A DNA stretch of 64,000 nt, from the NCBI RefSeq assembly GCF_014524545.1, contig NZ_CP053557.1:2877501-2941500 (forward strand), in the 5' to 3' direction. Of this stretch, positions 25,510 through 34,210 are shown one piece after another; position 1 is the stretch's first letter; every line of letters starts with the position of its first letter. Under the pieces are notes generated by a model. That model had not been told where the DNA came from and did no database searches. It saw nothing but the letters and a program-made list of their open reading frames with translations. Both the position numbers and the translations under genes were made by a program. The DNA is from Exiguobacterium sp. Helios (GTDB lineage: Bacteria > Bacillota > Bacilli > Exiguobacteriales > Exiguobacteriaceae).

Positions 25510-25932
25510 TCACTTGATTGCGAAAGTCAGTTCAGCAGTACAGGCGACTTCCCCATCGACTGTTGCTATGGCACGTCCTTTACCAATCGGTCCACGCAGT
25601 TTCGTCAGTTCGACTTCCAGTCGGAGCTGGTCACCGGGAACGACCTGACGTTTAAAACGACAATTCTCGATGCCGGCAAAAAAGGCCAGTTTGCCCTGGT
25701 TTTGTTCCATCTTCAAAACAGCAAAGGCACCTACTTGCGCCAATGCCTCAACGATCAAAACACCAGGCATGACGTTGTAGTCCGGGAAATGGCCATTGAA
25801 GAATTCTTCGTTTGCCGTGACATTTTTAATGCCGACAGCACGTTTTCCTTCTTCGACTTCTAAAATCCGGTCGACGAGTAAAAACGGGTACCGGTGCGGA
25901 ATCACTTCCTTGATTTGTTCAATCGTATACAT
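25510..25932 (-). CDS. fabZ: 3-hydroxyacyl-[acyl-carrier-protein] dehydratase FabZ
   Basis: It dehydrates 3-hydroxyacyl-ACP in type II fatty acid synthesis. The hot-dog fold signature with catalytic His and Glu is present: [21 protein letters not shown] (~residues 48-68), and [13 protein letters not shown] near the N terminus is diagnostic. The 140-aa product starts at ATG 25932 with TTGGAG upstream. A TTG five codons earlier is possible. It is the second gene of epuA-fabZ-lipoprotein. In B. subtilis fabZ also lies in the region of mbl and flhOP. Confidence 0.95.
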   Translation of the reverse strand: MYTIEQIKEVIPHRYPFLLVDRILEVEEGKRAVGIKNVTANEEFFNGHFPDYNVMPGVLIVEALAQVGAFAVLKMEQNQGKLAFFAGIENCRFKRQVVPGDQLRLEVELTKLRGPIGKGRAIATVDGEVACTAELTFAIK

Positions 25933-25959
25933 ATCACACAGCTCCAATCACTGGTTAAT

Positions 25960-26256
25960 TTAAGATTGTGTCCAAAAATCGGTGATGCGGGTCCATGTGT
26001 CGAGCTTGAGGACATCCATCGCTTCGCCACCACCAAGTGTCGCATACCCAACCATGGCACCGATCACTAACGCAAGGACAATAAGAAGAACAATGATCAA
26101 TAAACGAACAAGGATGGGAACGCGGCGTGAAGAATACTGACGCAGCTTTTTACGTTGTTTCGGTTCCTGCTCCTGTTGCTCTTCGTTTTTGATCTGTTGA
26201 TTACGTTTCAGACGTTCACGGGTCGGTTGGTCCGTTCCGGCTTGATTTTGTACCAT
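25960..26256 (-). CDS. EpuA-family small membrane protein (often annotated RNA polymerase subunit beta)
   Basis: The 98-aa protein has a basic, Gln/Lys/Arg-rich cytoplasmic N terminus, one transmembrane segment (VPILVRLLIIVLLIVLALVI, ~47-66) and a short external tail with GAMVGYATLGGGEAMDVLKLDTW. This is the EpuA family, which databases misleadingly call DNA-directed RNA polymerase subunit beta. Its true role is not known to me. The ATG has AAAGGTG upstream. It is the first gene of the operon with fabZ. Confidence 0.8.
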   Translation of the reverse strand: MVQNQAGTDQPTRERLKRNQQIKNEEQQEQEPKQRKKLRQYSSRRVPILVRLLIIVLLIVLALVIGAMVGYATLGGGEAMDVLKLDTWTRITDFWTQS

Positions 26257-26290
26257 CTTGATCACCTTTCATTGGTTCAGTCTAAAGAAC

Positions 26291-26299
26291 AGTATAGCA
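26291..26299 (-). promoter_or_regulatory. Extended -10 promoter of the epuA-fabZ operon
   Basis: TGCTATACT on the minus strand, 35-43 bp upstream of the epuA start, with a weak TTTAAT -35 at 17-bp spacing. Confidence 0.5.
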
Positions 26300-26380
26300 T
26301 ATTAGTACCTGGTATTAAATAGTTGCAGTTTAGCTACAAAACGGTTCTTTTTTTTAGTGTAACATGCACAAACGATGAAC

Positions 26381-26410
26381 TTGTAAAAAAAGTTCCGCAT
26401 TTTGTATATA
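26381..26410 (+). promoter_or_regulatory. Candidate promoter of the duplicated surface-protein gene
   Basis: TTGTAA (26381-26386) and TATATA (26405-26410) with an 18-bp spacer, about 155 bp upstream of the start. The rest of the 26266-26563 gap shows nothing else I can define. Confidence 0.4.
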
Positions 26411-26563
26411 AGGAAGAAACCGAACCGTTCATACTTTTTTTAAAAAACTTTTTCAATTTTCCAATCCAAACAAAAACCAGGTGCGTATGCTGTTCAGAAC
26501 GATACAGACAACAACTACCAAATACTAACTAGATATCACCCAAATTTGAGAGGATGAGACAAG

Positions 26564-27934
26564 ATGAAAAACACAAAAAAATTCGCAGCAACAGCAATGG
26601 CAGCAGCACTCGTATTACCAGGAACGGCAGCATTCGCTTCCGGTGGCGGAGACGACATGAAACATGAAGAGAGCGCGAAGAACGTCACGGTCAAAACAAA
26701 AGCCGCTGACCTCCGTGCAACACTCGATCAGTTACTCTCTGAGCACTTCGTGCTTGCCGTCATGGACATGAAAAAACAATATGACGGATCAAAAGATGCG
26801 AAGTATTATGAAGCAGCACTTAAACAGAACGCACTCGACATGACACCGGCGATCGCTTCTGTCTATGGCGATGAAGGTGCAAAACAATTCGAAAAAATCT
26901 TCGTTGATCACAACAAATACACAACGGATCTCGTCAAAGCTGTGAAAGCGGACGACCAGGACGGCATCAACGCGTCAAAAGCGGAAACAGAAGAGTTCGT
27001 CCAGGATCTCTCGAGCTTCCTCGATACAGCAACTGAAGGTAAACTGCCGAAGGCAGCAGCGGAAGAAGTCCTCCGTGCCCATGAAGCCGACGTCTATAAA
27101 ACATTCCAACAATATGCAGCCGGTGACTACGAAGGATCGTACAACACGTTCCGTGAAGGCTACAGCCGCATGTATGATATCTCAAAAGCACTCTCAGTCG
27201 CGATCACAACACAAATGCCTGAGAAGTTCGACAACACGAAAGCCGACACAAAAGCAGCTGACCTCCGGTCAACACTCAACAGCCTTGCAGCGGAGCACGT
27301 CGCCCTTGCCAACATCAGCATGACGGCTGGCGTCGATCAAGCGAAAGACTACGATGCAGCGAACTGGGCAGAAGACATGCACACAGCTGACTTCAAAGCG
27401 GCAATGAAATCCGTCTACGGTCAAGCGGGTGCGGATCAGTTCGAGCAAGTCTGGACGAAAAACCACATCGAAGCGCAAGCGAACCTTGTCACAGCAGCAA
27501 TCAACGACGACAAGAAAATGATGGGTGACGCACAAGACATGCTCAAAATGTTCTCAAATGACTTTGGTGCATTCCTTGGTGCAGCAACGGAAGAAAACCT
27601 TCCGACAAAAGCAGCACAGGAAGCAATCTCTGGTCATGAGACATACGTCCAAGATACGTTCATGCAGTATGTCGAAGGCGACTACAAAGGATCAGTTGAT
27701 ACGTTCCGTGAGTCATATGCTTACATGTACGGTGTCGGTGAAAACCTCGGTGGCGCAATCGTCAAACAATCACCTGAGAAATTCATGGATGGTACACCAG
27801 GTTCAATGCCGAACACAGGTAACGGCGGCATGAGCGACAACAATACAGCAGGTACAACTGGTGCGATCGCTCTCTTCGGTCTTGCACTCGGTGCAGCCGG
27901 AATCGTCCTCGCACGCAAACGTCAAAACGCATAA
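26564..27934 (+). CDS. Wall-anchored surface protein with two His-containing helical repeats (MPNTG signal)
   Basis: This 456-aa secreted protein has a signal peptide to ~25. Two homologous all-helical repeats (~45-222 and 228-406) follow, each with three histidines at matching positions: H61/H245 in (S/A)EH, H116/H301, and H173/H358. Both repeats end in YxxGDYxGSxxTFRExYxxMY. The C terminus has MPNTG (415-419), a Gly/Asn linker, a hydrophobic helix and ARKRQNA, an LPXTG-like sorting signal. Conserved His in a helical bundle suggests metal or heme binding (inference). A sortase gene follows after a terminator. Codon bias suggests high expression. Confidence 0.85.
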   Translation: MKNTKKFAATAMAAALVLPGTAAFASGGGDDMKHEESAKNVTVKTKAADLRATLDQLLSEHFVLAVMDMKKQYDGSKDAKYYEAALKQNALDMTPAIASVYGDEGAKQFEKIFVDHNKYTTDLVKAVKADDQDGINASKAETEEFVQDLSSFLDTATEGKLPKAAAEEVLRAHEADVYKTFQQYAAGDYEGSYNTFREGYSRMYDISKALSVAITTQMPEKFDNTKADTKAADLRSTLNSLAAEHVALANISMTAGVDQAKDYDAANWAEDMHTADFKAAMKSVYGQAGADQFEQVWTKNHIEAQANLVTAAINDDKKMMGDAQDMLKMFSNDFGAFLGAATEENLPTKAAQEAISGHETYVQDTFMQYVEGDYKGSVDTFRESYAYMYGVGENLGGAIVKQSPEKFMDGTPGSMPNTGNGGMSDNNTAGTTGAIALFGLALGAAGIVLARKRQNA

Positions 27935-27948
27935 GATTTCGGGTATAC

Positions 27949-27982
27949 TAAAAAGGATAGCGCCTCGGCACTATCCTTTTTC
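27949..27982 (+). terminator. Terminator between the surface protein and sortase genes
   Basis: A 10-bp stem AAAAGGATAG/CTATCCTTTT with a 10-nt loop and trailing Ts. Read-through could set a low sortase level. Confidence 0.85.
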
Positions 27983-28020
27983 TGTGTAAGAGGCTTTGTC
28001 TCGGAAAGGAGTGACGTGTC

Positions 28021-28953
28021 ATGAAAAAATGGTTATTACCGGTCAGCATCCTCTTGATGCTCGTTTCAATCGGTACGTTAATTTTTCTACTGTTTGGAAA
28101 CACGAATGAACCGGAAACGAATATTACGCAAGGCGATACAAAAACGGACGCTGCGACATCTTCCGAGACAAAGGAAGATCCACTCAAACCGTCCGAAATC
28201 TTTAAAAAAGAATTTAAAAATCTCTCTACGAATCAAGTAGAACTGCCAAAGACCCTGACGATTGATTCGCTTAAAGTTAAAACCAACGTGGAACAGGTTG
28301 GCCTCGATAAAAAAGGCGCCATGGGGACGCCGAAAAACGAACAGCAAGTCGGGTGGTATAAATTCGGTCCCCGTCCGGGTGATGTCGGAAATGCCGTCAT
28401 CGACGGACATACCGATACGAAGACCGGTCCCGCCGTCTTTTATCAACTGCACGAACTCAAAAAAGGCGATACGGTCAAAATCAAGGATGAGTCAGGCCGT
28501 AATCTCGTCTTCCGGGTCAAAAAACTGGTCGAGTACGGTCATCTCGATGCACCGCTCGAAAAAATCTTCGGGACCTCTGATCAGCGTAACCTGAACTTGA
28601 TCACGTGTATCGGTACGTACGATGAAAATGAAGGCACGTACGACAATCGGCTCGTCGTCTTTACTGAATTAGATGAGAAGGCATCCGATCCCGTCAAAAC
28701 ACCACCAAAACCAGCGACGAACGTCCGCGTCTCGGGTGGGTTCGTTAACTGGTATGCATCGACTGATGATGAAGTCGTCGCGTATAACATCTATCAGGAA
28801 CAAAAAGGAAAACGGAAAAAGCTTGGTTCGACGGAATCGATCGAACGAAAAGCCTTCCCGTTACCAAAAGATAAGACCGGACGTTTTATCATCACGGCTG
28901 TCAACAAAGCCGGGATTGAATCAGAAGAAGCATTCAGTGCCGTTCAAAAATAA
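28021..28953 (+). CDS. Class F/D-type sortase with C-terminal fibronectin-III-like domain
   Basis: This membrane-anchored transpeptidase links surface proteins to peptidoglycan. It has a signal-anchor (~5-25), a linker, then the sortase domain (~75-220) with catalytic His130 (VIDGHTDT), Cys196 (LITCIGTY) and Arg210 (YDNRLVVF). The GWYKFGPRPGDVGNAVI and GPAVFYQLHELKKGD blocks are like class F sortases. Residues ~229-305 form an FN3-like beta domain (PPKPATNVRVSGGFVNWYA), an unusual appendage. RBS AAGGAGTGA. The upstream MPNTG protein is the obvious substrate candidate; the LPQAG protein at 22911 is another. Confidence 0.88.
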   Translation: MKKWLLPVSILLMLVSIGTLIFLLFGNTNEPETNITQGDTKTDAATSSETKEDPLKPSEIFKKEFKNLSTNQVELPKTLTIDSLKVKTNVEQVGLDKKGAMGTPKNEQQVGWYKFGPRPGDVGNAVIDGHTDTKTGPAVFYQLHELKKGDTVKIKDESGRNLVFRVKKLVEYGHLDAPLEKIFGTSDQRNLNLITCIGTYDENEGTYDNRLVVFTELDEKASDPVKTPPKPATNVRVSGGFVNWYASTDDEVVAYNIYQEQKGKRKKLGSTESIERKAFPLPKDKTGRFIITAVNKAGIESEEAFSAVQK

Positions 28954-28957
28954 TCCG

Positions 28958-29002
28958 ACTGACCGACTCCAGCAGCTGCCTGCAGGGGTCGGTCAGTTTT
29001 TT
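28958..29002 (+). terminator. Terminator after the sortase gene
   Basis: A 10-bp stem ACTGACCGAC/GTCGGTCAGT is followed by six Ts. It overlaps the 3' end of the convergent gene at 28993. Confidence 0.85.
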
Positions 29003-29586
29003 GGTTGATTCAGCGGTACACGCAACTGTTTCTCACCCGATTGGGTTTGATAAAGTAAATCAAGATGTCCCGTCGTCAGCTGTTTCTGCTCCGTCCGGAT
29101 GAACAGGACTCCCATTCGTTCTTCTCCCGCCCGGTACGTGCCGACGAGCGGATGATTTTCATGTAAAATCGATGTTCTTTTCCCGTTCGTCTCATACTTG
29201 CCAAGTTTTTTGGACAAATCAATCGGATCGTCCGATTGATTTTGAAGCGTTACGGTCAAAGCCAGTAACCGGTCCGTTCCTGTGCCGACTTGCACCAGTT
29301 TTTCTTTTGAAACTATCACCCGTAACAACGGGGTCGCCCGAATCGTATTGCGTTGCTTCATCGCTAACGTCTCGACCTCCAATCCGCCGAGCGTATACCG
29401 GGTACCGACCCGGTTTTCCCGGTCAAATTGTTTCAATTGATCTTCACCCCATTTTTGCATGACAGGAATGGGATTCGGCTTGACCGGTTCAGAGTCTGCT
29501 CCCCACCCTGAGACGGGAATGATCCACTTGACGATCACGAAAATAACGCATACCGGTATCAGGACATACAACAGGATTGTTTTCAC
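28993..29586 (-). CDS. Membrane-anchored DUF4352-like extracytoplasmic protein
   Basis: The 197-aa protein has an N-terminal signal-anchor (~5-27), then an Ig-like beta domain with LLALTVTLQNQSDDPIDLSKKLGKYET and GVLFIRTEQ, the pattern of DUF4352-type secreted domains. The start is GTG at 29586 with AAGGAATC upstream. It is convergent with the sortase gene and overlaps that gene's terminator. The function is unknown. Confidence 0.7.
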   Translation of the reverse strand: MKTILLYVLIPVCVIFVIVKWIIPVSGWGADSEPVKPNPIPVMQKWGEDQLKQFDRENRVGTRYTLGGLEVETLAMKQRNTIRATPLLRVIVSKEKLVQVGTGTDRLLALTVTLQNQSDDPIDLSKKLGKYETNGKRTSILHENHPLVGTYRAGEERMGVLFIRTEQKQLTTGHLDLLYQTQSGEKQLRVPLNQPKN

Positions 29587-29682
29587 ACCGATTCCTTCTC
29601 TCCTACTCTGACGTCAACGTTCTTCCCCTCATTATGTCGGTTTCAATTCAATAATTATACATTTTTTCACAATTATAATAGC

Positions 29683-29711
29683 AAAAACCCCCGAGCAACT
29701 GCTCGAGGGGG
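29683..29711 (-). terminator. Terminator after the winged-helix regulator
   Basis: The stem CCCCCGAGCA/TGCTCGAGGGGG (one bulged A) is followed by TTTTTGC on the minus strand. Confidence 0.8.
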
Positions 29712-29720
29712 CAGACTTCC

Positions 29721-30044
29721 TTAATAGGTGATGTGCTGCTTGCTCCAGGCAATCGATTCCTTGAACTGGCGAACGAGTTCTTCCGCCGGACTGGTCAAGG
29801 AATAGGCAAGTCCATGGACCTTTTCCGACATCTGTTGCAAGACGAGTCCGTCTTCAATCAATTCCTGCAATTGTTCGAGAATCTGACCGTGCGACTGATC
29901 GAGACGTTGTTCAATCTCACCAATCGTCAGCGCCCCATCCCGCAAAATATAGATGACACTCGACTTGAGACTATTTTCGAAATTGTGCTGAAACTTTTGG
30001 AGGGCCAATAAATCAGCCTGTTCTTCTACGTGACGTTGATCCAT
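29721..30044 (-). CDS. Winged-helix transcriptional regulator (HxlR/PadR-like)
   Basis: The 107-aa protein has a compact winged HTH: SSVIYILRDGALTIGEIEQRLDQSHGQILEQLQELIEDGLVLQQMSEKVHGLAYSLT (key parts ~30-85) reads as helix-HTH-wing and ends in a helix. It resembles HxlR, PadR or ArsR-type regulators; there are no metal-binding cysteines. The start MDQRHVEE has AAGGGG 10 nt upstream. It is monocistronic beside the AI-2E transporter gene, whose start lies more than 1 kb away, so the target is unclear. Confidence 0.7.
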   Translation of the reverse strand: MDQRHVEEQADLLALQKFQHNFENSLKSSVIYILRDGALTIGEIEQRLDQSHGQILEQLQELIEDGLVLQQMSEKVHGLAYSLTSPAEELVRQFKESIAWSKQHITY

Positions 30045-30116
30045 CTGACACATACCCCTTTCGTGACACAATCGACTACTCTTTCAGTATGACCGAACTG
30101 TCCTGAAAATTCAAAG

Positions 30117-31274
30117 TCAGTCTTTTGTCGTCACGATTGTATTAAACGTCTTATCGTCTTCTGCGATAACCATCTTTTTTTGCGACCGCAGATGATACAG
30201 ACGACGGATGTTCAGGATGACGACCTTCATGACCGCGTAGAATGGAACACCGAGCAGGACACCAAAGAATCCGGCGATGTTTCCGGCGACGAGCAGAACG
30301 ATGATGATTGTCAACGGGTGGACATCAAGCGTTTTCCCTTGGACGAGCGGTGACATGATATGCGAATCAATCTGTTGGGCGACCGTCATGACGATGACCG
30401 CATAGACGGCAAGAATCGGATCCTGGATGAACCCGACGATCAAGGCGGGTACGACGCCGATGACCGGACCGAGGAACGGGATGATGTTCGTCAATGTCGC
30501 AAACAACGCGAGCAACAGCGCGTAATCAATTCCGATGATCAAGTAACCAATATAGGCGATGATCCCGACCCCGATACTGACGATGACCTGGCCACGGATG
30601 TAACTCATGATCGTTAAATGGACATCATGCAGAATCTTTTTCGTTTCCTTATGGTATTCAAACGGCATCATCTTGACGAGGTTGCCTTTCAACTTATCTC
30701 CGTCTAGTAGCATATAGATCAACATGATCGGAATGATGATAACCGTCACGACCGTCGTCGTGATGACGCTGACGACACCGCCGACACCGGTTCCAATATT
30801 TTTCAGGAACGATGACGCATATTCCGAGACGCTTCCGGAAAACTTATTAAACAGGTCATCTTGTCCGCTGAGGAAACGGGAGAAGAAGGCACTGTTTTCA
30901 AGTTGATCCCGGACATCAACCAATTGACGCTGAAACTGGGAAGCGAGTGTTGGAATCGAATTGACGAATTCCGTAATCTGATCCGACAACATCGGACCAA
31001 AGATGAATCCGAGCGTCGTCAGGATACTAATCAAACCTATCAACACAATGATGACAGCAGGACGCCGTTTCATTCTCTTCTCGAGCAGCTCGACAATCGG
31101 CAATAGGACATAATACAGAATACCGGCAATCGCGAGTGGTGGAACGACCATCTGCAATAAAATCGCAATCGGTCGGAACAGGAACGTCACGTGGTTGCCG
31201 ATCCAGACGATGATCAGCAGTGTCATGATCCACCAGGCACCGCGGTACCATTTGTTCTCAAACATTTTTTGCAT
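30117..31274 (-). CDS. AI-2E family transporter (PerM/YueF-like)
   Basis: This 385-aa polytopic membrane protein has about eight helices. The family-typical stretch GIIAYIGYLIIGIDYALLLALFATLTNIIPFLGPVIGVVPA (centred ~250) and QQIDSHIMSPLVQGKTLDVHPL (~320) are diagnostic. Members include putative autoinducer-2 exporters and Na+/H+ antiporters; the substrate here cannot be read. The start ATG has RBS AAGGAAGTGA. It is transcribed alone. Confidence 0.9.
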   Translation of the reverse strand: MQKMFENKWYRGAWWIMTLLIIVWIGNHVTFLFRPIAILLQMVVPPLAIAGILYYVLLPIVELLEKRMKRRPAVIIVLIGLISILTTLGFIFGPMLSDQITEFVNSIPTLASQFQRQLVDVRDQLENSAFFSRFLSGQDDLFNKFSGSVSEYASSFLKNIGTGVGGVVSVITTTVVTVIIIPIMLIYMLLDGDKLKGNLVKMMPFEYHKETKKILHDVHLTIMSYIRGQVIVSIGVGIIAYIGYLIIGIDYALLLALFATLTNIIPFLGPVIGVVPALIVGFIQDPILAVYAVIVMTVAQQIDSHIMSPLVQGKTLDVHPLTIIIVLLVAGNIAGFFGVLLGVPFYAVMKVVILNIRRLYHLRSQKKMVIAEDDKTFNTIVTTKD

Positions 31275-31557
31275 CTTGTCACTTCCTTATGATTAAAATG
31301 AGGGCTTCTCCTTCATTAGATTCCCTTTATCCCGACTCTTCTAATCCTTATTTTCAAAAAATAGTTGAAGGATTGTTTATTCGATTTCTTCCATAAAAAT
31401 TGATTACTTTTTTATTCATTCTACAAATCTAGTAATTAAAATATCTTTTTTGCATCTTTGCGTGTTAAAGTTTGATGAATGCCTGTTTTATTAAGTAAGA
31501 TAAAAATGCTGGATTAATTCTTTGAACCTTAGAAAATAATATACGGAGGATAAACAA

Positions 31558-34101
31558 GTGAAATGGATTAATCAAAAAATCGGTCGCCAGTTGATGTTTG
31601 CCTTTTATATGGTTTTCATCGCGCTCAGTCTGACATCAGCTATCGTCTATAACTATACAGAACGAAAGATCGACCAGACGAATGCCGCGTTCGATGATTT
31701 ACGGGAACGCCGAACGAATGCCAATACATTAGCCAACGAATGGACACTTGTGCAGAGCAATGTGAAATCGTATGTGCTGTTCGGTACACCAGAAATACTC
31801 GATACGATCAAAGCGAACCAACGGGAAATTAATCGTTTGACGACCTGGTTCGAAAAAAATGCGATTTACGAACAAGGAAAGGAATACGCTATTGCGACCC
31901 GAACACTTTACGACGATTACTTCGGGACCGCCCTCCCCTTGTTGACGGAATATGTCACCGGGAAAAAACAAGGTTCAATCGACGAGACATTCCTTGATCC
32001 GAAAACACTTGCTTCCTTATCGAATGGTGAAGATTTATTTAATGAGAACGGCACATTAAAAGGATCAAACAGTCAATTGACGACAAATACGGATGCAGCC
32101 GGTATCGAGACGTTACTCAGGGACTACTTGACGTTGATTCAAAACAAAGAGACGGAAGCCAAAACGAACCTGCTCGGCGAAATGCGGGTGGCCCAGTTCA
32201 TCTGGCTGTCGAATCTCGTCGTTCTAATCATCATCCTGTTACTGCTCGTGCGTCCGTTCATCAGCCGGGTGACGAAGCAGGTCAATACGTTATCCCGTGA
32301 CAGTTCCCTGCTCGCCAGTGGTGAAGATATCAATAACATTCCTTTACCAAAGCGTCATGATGAACTGTATACATTAACGACATCATTTAACCGGATGGCA
32401 ACATCGATCGCCGACAATAAAGTTCATATGCTGTCGAAAAATGAAGAGCTACAAGCGCAGCAAGAAGAACTCGTCGCCCAGCAGGAAGAACTGCAGGCGC
32501 AGCAAGAGGAACTCGAAGAGGCACTCGAAATCACATTGCGCAGCGAACAGCATCTCAAATACCGCAATGAACTGACGGAGACACTTGCGTCACGCGAGAC
32601 ATTAACGGCGTATCCGGAAATCATCGAAAAGCTCGTCGCCATCACGCACTCGGAAATCGGTGCCCTGCTGTTCCTCGATCAGCATGACGTCCGCTCGACG
32701 ATTGAGTATGGGATGACGGAAGAGATGGTCGGTCAGCTCGTCAAGGACGATCAGTCCCTGTTCCACCGGGCCCGCGTCCTGAAACGACCGGTCCATTCGT
32801 CGAAACAAGTTGCCCACGACAGTCCGTTGCCGTATCCGTACTATATGTATGAGGTCGCCGTTCCGATCCTTGATCCGAATGAAGAACAGATCATCGCCTG
32901 TGTCTACCTTGTCCGTTACCGGGATGCGTTCACACCGGAACAGATGGGTGACATCCTGTCGTTCTCGCACCAGTTGTCGCTCTCGCTGATGCGGATGGGG
33001 ATTTATGAAAAAATGATGCACGAGAAAAATAAGACCGGCCAACTCCTGAACTCGATTCGCGAAGCCGTCGTCTACATTGAACATGAATCAGATGAACTGC
33101 TCGTCAATGAACCATTGATGAAACTTTTCCCGGAAGTCCAGACGGAATACCAGGACGAAAGTAATCTCTCGTCGTTCCGCCAGGCGATGTCGGCCCTCTC
33201 TGCCATCATCGATGAGCCGGAACCGTTCGAACAGTATATCGAACAAATCGTCGAACAGAATCTGCCGAAAGAGAGTCTTGTCGTCTCGATCCGCTCGCAA
33301 AGTGCCTACATCCAGATTTATGCGGAAAAAATCCAGATCAATCAGGTCTGGGTCGGCACGATGCTCGTCTTACGGGATGTCACGAAGGAAACGGAAGCGG
33401 ACCGGATGAAAGAAGAGTTCGTTTCGACAGTCTCCCATGAACTCCGGACACCGTTGTCCTCAATCTATGGTTTCACGGAACTGATGCTCAACCGGGAAAT
33501 CGATTCCCTGAAACAACGGAAATACCTGACGACGATCCACTCGGAGACAGGTCGCTTAACGACACTCGTCAATGACTTCCTCGATGTCCAGCGGATGGAG
33601 TCGAGCGAACAACGGTACCAGATGGCGACGTTCGATCTCGTCCAGCTCGCAAGCGAACTGATTGATTTCCACGACGCCTCGCACACAACGCACCAGTTGT
33701 CCTTTGAAGCGGAAGGTCCAATCATGATTGATGCCGATGCGGAAAAAATCAAACAGTTGCTGAACAACCTGCTCAGTAATGCAATCAAGTATTCACCGGA
33801 TGGCGGCGATGTCGCCATTCAAATCGAGAACAACGACGGCTTCGCAGAAATTACGATTCGGGACCAGGGAATCGGGATTCCGCAAGAAGCGATGTCGAAG
33901 TTGTTCGATAAGTTCTACCGGGTCGACAATTCGGAAACCCGGAAAATCGGTGGAACCGGACTCGGTCTATCGATTTGTAAGGAAATCGTCAAACATCATA
34001 ACGGGACGATTGATGTCGAATCGACGATTGGTGCCGGATCGACGTTTACGATCCGTTTCCCGATTGCGGTCATCTCGACCATCCTCACGTACGAAGAATA
34101 A
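31558..34101 (+). CDS. Orphan multidomain sensor histidine kinase (HAMP-coiled coil-GAF-PAS-HisKA-HATPase)
   Basis: This 847-aa membrane kinase has TM1 ~10-32, an extracytoplasmic helical sensor, TM2 ~213-232, HAMP to ~285, then a Gln/Glu coiled coil of EELxAQQ repeats (~292-320). A GAF-like domain (~335-480) and a PAS-like region (~500-610) follow. His627 lies in STVSHELRTPLSS; N, G1 and G2 boxes (NNLLSNAIKYSP, RDQGIGIP, GGTGLGLSIC) are intact. The start is GTG at 31558 with RBS CGGAGGA. No response regulator gene is adjacent, so its partner lies elsewhere. The 283-bp upstream gap is AT-rich with no site I can define. Confidence 0.92.
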   Translation: MKWINQKIGRQLMFAFYMVFIALSLTSAIVYNYTERKIDQTNAAFDDLRERRTNANTLANEWTLVQSNVKSYVLFGTPEILDTIKANQREINRLTTWFEKNAIYEQGKEYAIATRTLYDDYFGTALPLLTEYVTGKKQGSIDETFLDPKTLASLSNGEDLFNENGTLKGSNSQLTTNTDAAGIETLLRDYLTLIQNKETEAKTNLLGEMRVAQFIWLSNLVVLIIILLLLVRPFISRVTKQVNTLSRDSSLLASGEDINNIPLPKRHDELYTLTTSFNRMATSIADNKVHMLSKNEELQAQQEELVAQQEELQAQQEELEEALEITLRSEQHLKYRNELTETLASRETLTAYPEIIEKLVAITHSEIGALLFLDQHDVRSTIEYGMTEEMVGQLVKDDQSLFHRARVLKRPVHSSKQVAHDSPLPYPYYMYEVAVPILDPNEEQIIACVYLVRYRDAFTPEQMGDILSFSHQLSLSLMRMGIYEKMMHEKNKTGQLLNSIREAVVYIEHESDELLVNEPLMKLFPEVQTEYQDESNLSSFRQAMSALSAIIDEPEPFEQYIEQIVEQNLPKESLVVSIRSQSAYIQIYAEKIQINQVWVGTMLVLRDVTKETEADRMKEEFVSTVSHELRTPLSSIYGFTELMLNREIDSLKQRKYLTTIHSETGRLTTLVNDFLDVQRMESSEQRYQMATFDLVQLASELIDFHDASHTTHQLSFEAEGPIMIDADAEKIKQLLNNLLSNAIKYSPDGGDVAIQIENNDGFAEITIRDQGIGIPQEAMSKLFDKFYRVDNSETRKIGGTGLGLSICKEIVKHHNGTIDVESTIGAGSTFTIRFPIAVISTILTYEE

Positions 34102-34104
34102 GCT

Positions 34105-34142
34105 GACGTGCCTTTGTCATCAGACAGGGGCACGTTTTTTTT
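34105..34142 (+). terminator. Terminator after the orphan histidine kinase
   Basis: The stem ACGTGCC/GGCACGT is followed by TTTTTTT on the plus strand. Confidence 0.85.
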
Positions 34143-34210
34143 GTCAGGTTACTGACCGTTGCAGGACGGGTATTGAGAAAAAGAGCTAAAAAACGAAGGG
34201 AGTTTTATTG

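Noticed and set aside
26323-26532. 69-codon plus-strand frame upstream of the duplicated surface protein
   Set aside because: It overlaps the probable promoter region, and has no RBS or recognised domain.
31466-31490. TAAAGTTT (sigma-D -35-like) upstream of the orphan kinase
   Set aside because: No GCCGATAT-type -10 at the required spacing; GCCTG occurs too close.
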